Position numbers and translations under genes: made by a program. From the NCBI GenBank assembly GCA_025455635.1, contig JALOMF010000046.1:1-12962 (forward strand): DNA of 12,962 nucleotides. The letters run 5' to 3'. Under the pieces are notes generated by a model. It made no database searches, was not told the origin of the DNA, and saw only the letters and a program-made list of their open reading frames with translations. This DNA is from Saprospiraceae bacterium. Lineage in GTDB: Bacteria; Bacteroidota; Bacteroidia; Chitinophagales; Saprospiraceae. Each line of letters opens with the position of its first letter. Position 1 is the first letter of the stretch. Of the stretch, positions 7,965 through 12,962 are shown in pieces.

Positions 7965-9060
7965 ACCTTTTCTTCCGCTTGTTGTTTTTGTAGTCCAAGA
8001 ACACGAACTCGCCCAGCCCTTGCAGGTTGGAGTAGAACGCCTTGCCGTTGTTGGCTTTCGTGAACTGGTCAACGAACTGCACCAAATAAGGGTCACGGGC
8101 AATCATGAACGTGGTGATGGGGATGCTCATCTTGCGGCATTTCATGGCGAGGTTCAGGGTGCGGGTGACGATGGTGCGGTCTAGCCCGAAGCTGTTCTGG
8201 TAGTATTTCTTGCCTTTTTTGATGCAGGTCGGCTTGCCGTCGGTAATCATGAAAATCTGGCGGTTGGGGTTGCGGCGCTTTTTCAGGATGTCCATCGCCA
8301 GTTCCAGCCCGGCCACGGTGTTGGTGTGGTAGGGGCCGACTTCGAGGTAGGGTAGGTCCTTGATTTCGATTTGCCACGCATCGTTCCCGAACACGATGAT
8401 GTCCAGCGTGTCCTTCGGGTAGCGGGTCGTGATGAGTTCCGACAGGGCCAGCGCCACTTTTTTGGCGGGCGTGATGCGGTCTTCCCCGTAGAGAATCATC
8501 GAGTGCGAGATATCAATCATCAGCACAGTGCTGGTCTGGCTTTGGTAAAACGTCTCTTGCACCTCCAGGTCTTCCGGCGTCAGCTTGAACTGCTCGATGC
8601 CGTGGTTGATATGGGCATTGCGCAAGCTCTCCGACACAGCGATGGATTCCAGGCTGTCGCCAAACTCGTAGGGCCGCAGTTCGCTGGCCAGTTCATCGCC
8701 TTTCCCGTCGAACTTGGTGGAGTGGTTGCCCAGCTTCGTTTTTTTCAACTTGCCAAACACTTCCTCCAGCGCTTTGCGCCGCAGGGCGATTTCCATTTTG
8801 GAAGTGGGCACGTAGCCGGGCATTCCGCTGGCCTCGCCGTCGGTGATGTAGCCCATGTCCATCAGGTCTTGGATGAAATCGGCCATGCCGTACTCGTCGG
8901 ACGTGAGGTGGTACTTGCGGTCAAGCTCGGTGAGCCACGACAGCGCCTCGCTCACGTTGCCGGAAGTGTGCAGCAGCAGCTCCTGAAACAGCTTCAAGAG
9001 CTTGTCAAAAATGGAACCCTCGTCGTCAGGGGTGTATTCTGAAAATTGCCAACCAAGCAT
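7963..9060 (-). CDS. VWA (von Willebrand factor A) domain protein, CoxE-like
   Basis: The 365-residue protein has no signal peptide or membrane segment, so it is cytoplasmic. The first 160 or so residues are helical and charged. The VWA domain spans about 175-350 and carries a complete metal-ion-dependent adhesion site: DISHS (Asp183, Ser185, Ser187), a threonine in HTNT (246 or 248) and TDG (Asp274). The C-terminus is strongly basic (KNNKRKKR). VWA proteins of this general type, like CoxE and the ChlD/BchD partner proteins, usually act with a MoxR- or Mg-chelatase-like AAA+ ATPase in metal insertion or protein remodelling. No such ATPase is encoded in this window, so the partner would have to be elsewhere. 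The start at 9060 gives a natural N-terminus and no closer start fits better. It could be the first gene of a run that continues into the thioesterase and TamB-like genes. Confidence 0.85.
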   Translation of the reverse strand: MLGWQFSEYTPDDEGSIFDKLLKLFQELLLHTSGNVSEALSWLTELDRKYHLTSDEYGMADFIQDLMDMGYITDGEASGMPGYVPTSKMEIALRRKALEEVFGKLKKTKLGNHSTKFDGKGDELASELRPYEFGDSLESIAVSESLRNAHINHGIEQFKLTPEDLEVQETFYQSQTSTVLMIDISHSMILYGEDRITPAKKVALALSELITTRYPKDTLDIIVFGNDAWQIEIKDLPYLEVGPYHTNTVAGLELAMDILKKRRNPNRQIFMITDGKPTCIKKGKKYYQNSFGLDRTIVTRTLNLAMKCRKMSIPITTFMIARDPYLVQFVDQFTKANNGKAFYSNLQGLGEFVFLDYKNNKRKKR

Positions 9061-9339
9061 GGGCGGGGAATTTGGAAATTAGGAAATCGAAGATTCACGC
9101 AAGTAAATTAGGAAATTGGTGAACTGGGGTCGCCGTGAAAGACAATTTTTGGAGGCTAAATGTTCTCAATTGTTCTTCAAGGTTTCAAATTAAGATTTTA
9201 CTGAGTTTCTGGCTTCATTTCAAACTGATTGCATTTTTGCTACAGTCGCATTTACCAATCAACCAACTATTAAAAGGATTTTAGCAGTCACTCCCGTGAA
9301 ACTTGAAACTTGAAACTCAATAACCATTGGCTCTGCAAG
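9061..9339. other. Intergenic spacer with short direct repeats
   Basis: There is no open frame of note. AAATTAGGAAAT occurs twice (9076-9087 and 9105-9116). A heptamer GAAACTT is repeated three times at 9298-9318 (the last copy ends in C). I see no convincing promoter for the VWA gene and no stem-loop plus T-tract terminator for the transporter gene. Confidence 0.5.
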
Positions 9340-10218
9340 TTAGGTAGAAATGGCGTCACTTCGCTTTTTTAGCTTGCGCAATTCCAGCCAGACAATCCGG
9401 CCAGCCAAGGCCAAGACGATGAGCAGCCCGCCGATGATGGCGCCTTTCGTGGGTTTTTCTTTGTAAAAAATGAGCACCCAAACCGGGTTCAAAATCGGTT
9501 CCAACATGGCCAGCAGCGCCCCTTCGATGGCCAGCACCCGCCGCAGCCCGTAGGTGAACAGCACGAAGCCCAGCCCCAATTGCAGGATGCCCAGCCAAGC
9601 CAACATGCCCGCTTCGGGGAGGGTCGGGAGCGGGGATTGCAGCAGCCAGGGGAGTCCCACCAAAGCCATCAGCACATTGCCCCAGAAGATGGAGGCAGGT
9701 TGGCGTTCCGGCCCGTTCAGCCGCTGCCCAATGAACAGCGCCGCCATCAGGAAGCCCGACAAAAATGCGATGAAATTGCCGAGCATATTGCCCGCTTCGA
9801 GGTCGCCGGAGACGAGGACGACCATGCCCACCACGCACACGGCTATCGTCACAACGTTCACCCGCTCCATTTTCATTTTGAAAAAATACGGCTCGGCCAG
9901 TAGCACGTAAATCGTTCCGGTGTATTGGAGCAGGATGGAATTTGCTGCCGTGGTCAACTTGGTGGACACGACGAAACTCAGCACCAGCAGGCAATAAAAC
10001 ACGGCATTGAGCCATGCCCTCCCGTTCATTTCGAAGACTTTTTTTCTAAAAAAAACAAGGAAAACCGCCGCTGCCAGAAAGCTTCGGTAGGAGAGGATGG
10101 TGTAGGCGTCTTGCGGCAGCAGCTTCACAAACACGCCGCCCGTGCTCCAAAAAATGGCAGCAAAAATAATGGCAATGATGCCCCTGCGGTGTTCGGCGAT
10201 GCCCCTGAGTTCGGCCAT
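9340..10218 (-). CDS. EamA-family (DMT superfamily) transporter
   Basis: The 292-residue protein is an inner-membrane carrier of the drug/metabolite transporter superfamily with about ten hydrophobic helices arranged as two EamA repeats, roughly residues 13-140 and 150-275. The first repeat begins IIAIIFAAIFWSTGGVFVK. The second ends with the family hallmark LEPILNPVWVLIFYKEKPT followed by GGLLIVLALAG (about 239-273). The C-terminus is basic and cytoplasmic. Members export amino acids, nucleobases, drugs or polyamine-like metabolites, but sequence alone does not show which. The gene is divergent from the sigma factor gene, sharing a 188-nt region, and ends 279 nt before the VWA gene, so it is probably transcribed alone. 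The start at 10218 is the first in-frame ATG and places the first helix about 12 residues in. Confidence 0.9.
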   Translation of the reverse strand: MAELRGIAEHRRGIIAIIFAAIFWSTGGVFVKLLPQDAYTILSYRSFLAAAVFLVFFRKKVFEMNGRAWLNAVFYCLLVLSFVVSTKLTTAANSILLQYTGTIYVLLAEPYFFKMKMERVNVVTIAVCVVGMVVLVSGDLEAGNMLGNFIAFLSGFLMAALFIGQRLNGPERQPASIFWGNVLMALVGLPWLLQSPLPTLPEAGMLAWLGILQLGLGFVLFTYGLRRVLAIEGALLAMLEPILNPVWVLIFYKEKPTKGAIIGGLLIVLALAGRIVWLELRKLKKRSDAIST

Positions 10219-10237
10219 AGGTCATTTGAATTGGCCG

Positions 10238-10245
10238 CAAAGATT
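10238..10245 (-). promoter_or_regulatory. Candidate -7 box for the EamA gene
   Basis: On the minus strand this reads AATCTTTG, matching TAnnTTTG except for its first base, 19 nt upstream of the ATG at 10218. No well-spaced -33 element is evident. Confidence 0.3.
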
Positions 10246-10406
10246 GGGTTTTTGCGCTTGAAAACATGGAGCTTTTTGGATATTGCTTATTTGCCGGGCA
10301 AAACAAAGGCTTCAATGTTTTGAGTTTTGGAAAACCAAAAATGATAATTTCGCACCCAAATTGCTTGATGGGGTAAGGAAAATCGGCAATTTTTCTACTT
10401 CAAATC

Positions 10407-10976
10407 ATGCAGCAAGCAATCACAGTTGAAGGAAATTTTTTCGTATCAACATTGCAATCGGGTAATGAATCGGCCTTCGCCGAACTATACGACAACTACT
10501 CGGCGATGCTCTACGGTACGATTCTCCGCATCGTGGGGGAGCCTGCCGAGGCTGAGAATTTGCTGCAAGATTGTTTCGTGAAAATATGGCAGCACATTGG
10601 CCGTTATGACCCAGCAAAAGGGCGTTTGGCCACTTGGCTCATCAATATCGCCCGCAACACGGCCATAGATTTCAAGCGCTCGAAGTTTTATTCGCAAACC
10701 CTGAAAAACCAAAGACTTGACAATGTCGTAGGTCATGGGGCTTCGCAAGCAGCTTCGCACATCAACCAAGAAGTCATCGGCCTTCGGCAATTGGTGGAAA
10801 AACTACCCAACGGCTGCCGGGAAGTCATCGAGTGGATGTATTTCGAGGGGCTGACCCAGCAGGAAATCTCGGCGCAGTTTGGGATTCCGCTAGGCACGGT
10901 GAAATCACGTACACGCTTGGCAATCAAGCACTTAAGAACCTATTTTGAATCTAATAACGCAATTTCAATAATTTGA
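10407..10976 (+). CDS. ECF-type RNA polymerase sigma factor
   Basis: The 189-residue protein contains only sigma regions 2 and 4, as in group IV (extracytoplasmic function) sigma factors. Region 2 covers about residues 25-92, including the core-binding segment ENLLQDCFVKIW and the -10 recognition part YDPAKGRLATWLINIARNTAIDFKR. A short linker leads to region 4 (about 127-177), with LPNGCREVIEWMYFEGLTQQEISAQFGIPLGTVKSR forming the helix-turn-helix that reads the -35 element. It resembles the SigK-like ECF branch. Its stop codon overlaps the start of the next gene, which encodes a cupin protein likely to hold the sigma factor inactive. The upstream region shows no clear housekeeping promoter, so autoregulation from its own recognition sequence is possible, but no motif could be identified from one example. 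The ATG at 10407 has no Shine-Dalgarno sequence, as is normal for Bacteroidota. Confidence 0.93.
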   Translation: MQQAITVEGNFFVSTLQSGNESAFAELYDNYSAMLYGTILRIVGEPAEAENLLQDCFVKIWQHIGRYDPAKGRLATWLINIARNTAIDFKRSKFYSQTLKNQRLDNVVGHGASQAASHINQEVIGLRQLVEKLPNGCREVIEWMYFEGLTQQEISAQFGIPLGTVKSRTRLAIKHLRTYFESNNAISII

Positions 10977-11563
10977 AAAAGCCCAACAATATATCACTTT
11001 CTACCATCCGAGAGTGGCTGACTGGCGACGACCACAGCCCGTCCCCATCGGAGGTCGAGGATGCTGAAGATGCCATCCTTGCCTTCGCACAAGCTAGCGC
11101 CGTGGCCCCGCCTGACCATTTGCGCTCCAAGATTTTGTCAAGAATAGACGACCTGAAAACCCAGTTGGACAACCGACAAAAACTCGAATTGGACAAGCTG
11201 CCCATGCTGGCGGACAATACGAACTGGTACGACTGGAACGAGCTTGCACAAGGTTTCGAGCCACCCGATGGGTTCGAGAATATCCACCTGCACCCACTGG
11301 AGTCCAACGAAAAGCGGGACTTGTTCGTGGCATGGGTCAAGGAAATGGTCGAAGAAGAAGTCCACCATGACATCCTCGAAAGCATCTTGATTTTGGAGGG
11401 TAGCTGCGAGTGCCATATCACTGACGAAAAAGGCGAATGCCGCACGGTTCGCTTGGGCCAAGGCGAGCATATCACCATGCAATTGGGGGAAACACACGAT
11501 ATTGTAATTACTTCCTTGAAGCCAGCCAAGGCGATTTTGGAGTGGAGGAAGGTGGCAGCATAA
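10973..11563 (+). CDS. Cupin-domain protein, probable ChrR-like anti-sigma factor
   Basis: The 196-residue product starts at a TTG whose last two bases lie in the TGA stop of the sigma gene (TTGA, 10973-10976), so its translation is probably coupled to the sigma factor. No ATG lies nearby in frame: the next is at residue 78. Residues about 25-60 (EDAILAFAQASAVAPPDHLRSKIL in part) look like the sigma-binding helix and 'PPxxLRxKIL' motif of many anti-sigma factors. The Cys-based zinc motif of classical ZAS domains is absent. Residues about 110-190 form a cupin with likely metal ligands His131, His132, Glu136 and His175. All three cysteines of the protein lie within it (Cys145, Cys147, Cys156), next to His148. 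It lacks a membrane segment, so it would sense a cytoplasmic signal. By analogy with ChrR, which releases its sigma factor under oxidative stress, a metal or redox signal is plausible. The anti-sigma role is inferred from context plus the N-terminal motif. Confidence 0.78.
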   Translation: MKKPNNISLSTIREWLTGDDHSPSPSEVEDAEDAILAFAQASAVAPPDHLRSKILSRIDDLKTQLDNRQKLELDKLPMLADNTNWYDWNELAQGFEPPDGFENIHLHPLESNEKRDLFVAWVKEMVEEEVHHDILESILILEGSCECHITDEKGECRTVRLGQGEHITMQLGETHDIVITSLKPAKAILEWRKVAA

Positions 11564-11565
11564 GT

Positions 11566-11596
11566 TTTGCTTATTTCAACAAACGGTGTATTTTTG
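11566..11596 (+). promoter_or_regulatory. Bacteroidota-type promoter for the Uma2 gene
   Basis: TTTG at 11566-11569 and TATTTTTG at 11589-11596 match the Bacteroidota -33 (TTTG) and -7 (TAnnTTTG) elements fully, with a 19-nt spacer in the accepted range. Transcription would start near 11603, leaving a leader of about 10 nt before the ATG at 11614. This argues that the Uma2 gene has its own promoter and does not depend on the sigma/cupin operon. Confidence 0.6.
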
Positions 11597-11613
11597 TATA
11601 AAATGATGTGAAA

Positions 11614-12102
11614 ATGGATATAGCAACTTTAGAAATCAATGCCGAAACAACATACGAACAAGAAAGAGGAAAACCTATGCCTAGTAAATTACACTCAATT
11701 CTCACCCATGATATCATGCGCTTTTTTATGCTCAATTATTACAGCGCTTTTCGAGCCTTTCCAGAACTAACATTGGATACTCCGGGCGAAAAAACGACCC
11801 CAGACATTGCCATTTGTGAAATAGAGCCTGTTGATTATAACCATGACGAAACCAAGCGCAAAACGCCGCCGCTTGCTACTATCGAAATCCTATCTCCGAC
11901 CCAAGTTCTACAAACTTTGCTCGACAAAACCAACGACTATTTCTCCTTTGGCGTAAAATCATGCTGGGTCGTGCTGCCCTCCCTCAAAAGTATTTACGTG
12001 TTCAGTGCGCCGCACCAATTCGAGGTGTATTCTCATGGCGACGAATTGGTGGATGAGAAGCTAGGCGTGAAAATGCCCATTGATGAAATTTTTGCGGCAT
12101 AA
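11614..12102 (+). CDS. Uma2-family (DUF820) restriction-endonuclease-like protein
   Basis: The 162-residue protein has the PD-(D/E)XK-type fold of Uma2 proteins, which are common in cyanobacteria and some Bacteroidota but mostly of unknown function. Counting from this start, the expected acidic and basic positions are seen: the N-terminal YEQERGK element, Asp64 in TTPDIAIC, Glu91 in ATIEILSPTQ, and Lys105 in the DKTNDYFSFGV segment, followed by CWVVLPSLKSIYVF, the typical 'xxWvvdP' strand. I chose ATG 11614; a GTG two codons upstream (11608) is also in frame. The 5' end in particular is more AT-rich than the neighbouring genes, and its codon choice there differs, which may indicate acquisition. 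The length is a little under the 180-200 residues usual for the family. No partner toxin, antitoxin or transposase lies beside it, and no terminator is visible after it. Confidence 0.85.
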   Translation: MDIATLEINAETTYEQERGKPMPSKLHSILTHDIMRFFMLNYYSAFRAFPELTLDTPGEKTTPDIAICEIEPVDYNHDETKRKTPPLATIEILSPTQVLQTLLDKTNDYFSFGVKSCWVVLPSLKSIYVFSAPHQFEVYSHGDELVDEKLGVKMPIDEIFAA

Positions 12103-12212
12103 TCCTCATTCAAAAAAAAAGCCCTGCCCGAATCGCTGCCGCTCTTGCTCCTTTTCCCTTTCTTTGCGGCAAATAAAATGGTATTTATGAACTGAGAAAC
12201 GCAAGCCGCTGA

Positions 12213-12242
12213 TTGACAAGTGGTTATGACATTTTATTTTTA
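12213..12242 (+). promoter_or_regulatory. Candidate promoter for the transketolase gene
   Basis: TTG at 12213-12215 and TATTTTTA at 12235-12242 are separated by 19 nt, the usual Bacteroidota spacing. The -7 box deviates from TAnnTTTG only in its last base. A start near 12249 would give a leader of about 20 nt before the ATG at 12269. Another possible box, TTTCTTTG, at 12159-12166 lacks a partner. Confidence 0.4.
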
Positions 12243-12268
12243 AACTTCAACATCAATCCACATTTTCA

Positions 12269-12962
12269 ATGTCGAATCTTTCCCTTCGCTGCGCTGATAA
12301 TATCCGCATTCTAGCTGCTTCCATGGTCGAAAAAGCCAAGTCTGGCCACCCCGGTGGGCCGATGGGCGGTGCCGATTTCGTCCACGTGCTTTACACTGAG
12401 TTCTTGAACTACGACCCGAGCGACATGGCTTGGCCGCTGCGTGACCGATTCTTTTTGGACGCTGGCCACATGTCCGCCATGCTCTACGCCCAGCAGACCC
12501 TGCTCGGCAAATACTCGATGGAGGACATCCAGAATTTCCGGCAATGGGGCAGCCCGACGCCCGGCCACCCGGAAATTGACGTGCAGCGGGGCATCGAAAA
12601 CACGAGTGGGCCGCTTGGCCTTGGCCATGCCTTCGGCATAGGTGCGGCCATCGCCGAACGGTTTTTGGCGGCAAGGTTCGGGGAAACTGTGGCCCACAAA
12701 ACCTACCTCTACATCTCCGACGGCGGGGTGCAAGAAGAGATTTCACAAGCTGCTGGCCGCATCGCTGGGCACTTGGGTCTCGGCAACATCGTCATGTTTT
12801 ACGATGCCAACGACATCCAGCTTTCGACCGAAGTGGACGACGTGACCAGCGAGGACACTGCCAAAAAATACGAGGCTTGGGGCTGGCACGTGCTTACCAT
12901 CCCCGGCAACGACCACGACGCCATCCGCTCGGCCATCAAGGCGGGCCTGGCGGAAACGGAGC
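12269..12962 (+). CDS. Transketolase, N-terminal part (cut by window edge)
   Basis: The frame is open from ATG 12269 to the right edge, giving 231 complete codons of the thiamine-diphosphate-binding (Pyr/PP) N-terminal domain of transketolase. The enzyme moves two-carbon ketol units between sugar phosphates in the pentose phosphate pathway. Motifs in order are: SGHPGGPMGGAD (about 25-36), GHPE (99-102), NTSGPLGLGHAFG (111-123), SDGGVQEEIS (150-159, the GDG metal/ThDP motif with the first Gly replaced by Ser), FYDANDIQLS (Asn181 as the second metal ligand) and DTAKKYEAWGWHV (about 196-208). The SDGG form looks like the variant I associate with Bacteroidota transketolases. Whether the gene encodes the full-length enzyme (about 650-700 residues) or only a split N-terminal subunit cannot be told, because the window ends here. 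The start ATG is preferred because MSNLSLRCADNIR aligns with the usual N-terminus; no Shine-Dalgarno sequence is present. Confidence 0.9.
   Translation, partial: MSNLSLRCADNIRILAASMVEKAKSGHPGGPMGGADFVHVLYTEFLNYDPSDMAWPLRDRFFLDAGHMSAMLYAQQTLLGKYSMEDIQNFRQWGSPTPGHPEIDVQRGIENTSGPLGLGHAFGIGAAIAERFLAARFGETVAHKTYLYISDGGVQEEISQAAGRIAGHLGLGNIVMFYDANDIQLSTEVDDVTSEDTAKKYEAWGWHVLTIPGNDHDAIRSAIKAGLAETE

Noticed and set aside
10325..10340. Perfect palindrome TTTTGGAAAACCAAAA upstream of the sigma gene as an operator
   Set aside because: It is a short A/T-rich hairpin in a low-complexity spacer. It has no second copy near either divergent gene, so I cannot separate it from chance.
12111..12170. Terminator after the Uma2 gene
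   Set aside because: An A-tract followed by GCCCTGCCC looks like the left half of a terminator, but no complementary right arm with a T-tract follows.

Overview
The window most likely comes from a Bacteroidota chromosome, probably of the Saprospiria type. The genes I examined for start sites have no Shine-Dalgarno sequence ahead of them. Several intergenic regions carry Bacteroidota-type -7 promoter boxes (TAnnTTTG). The protein families (a very long TamB-like protein, an ECF sigma factor with a cupin partner, a Uma2 protein, a transketolase with an SDGG variant) also fit. The spacers are full of short repeats of the kind common in this phylum. The lineage is inferred from these traits, not from a marker gene.

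Layout. Positions 1-849 hold no recognisable gene, but contain a degenerate array with a strict 21-nt period (clear from 394 to 729). At 850-1896 (+) lies a lipoprotein of the endonuclease/exonuclease/phosphatase fold. The convergent spacer 1897-2380 holds three copies of a GC-rich hairpin module (two of them forming a long inverted repeat) and nine copies of a 14-bp tandem repeat. Three minus-strand genes follow, transcribed in this order: a VWA-domain protein (9060-7963), a hotdog acyl-CoA thioesterase (7848-7396) and a 1637-residue TamB-like outer-membrane assembly protein (7294-2381). A 33-bp inverted repeat fills the gap between the first two and encloses a good -7 box. A ten-helix EamA transporter (10218-9340, minus) is divergent from an ECF sigma factor (10407-10976, plus).

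The sigma gene is translationally coupled (TTGA overlap) to a cupin protein that is probably its anti-sigma factor. A Uma2-family nuclease-like gene follows from its own convincing promoter. The N-terminal 231 codons of a transketolase run off the right edge.

The genes do not form one pathway. The functional units are the sigma/cupin regulatory pair and perhaps the VWA-thioesterase-TamB cluster. The most unusual items are the strictly phased but sequence-degenerate 21-nt array and the sigma/cupin module, whose sensor carries a CxCH...C cluster inside the cupin. I found no CRISPR array, tRNA, rRNA, transposase or phage gene, and nothing that clearly forms a new defence system.
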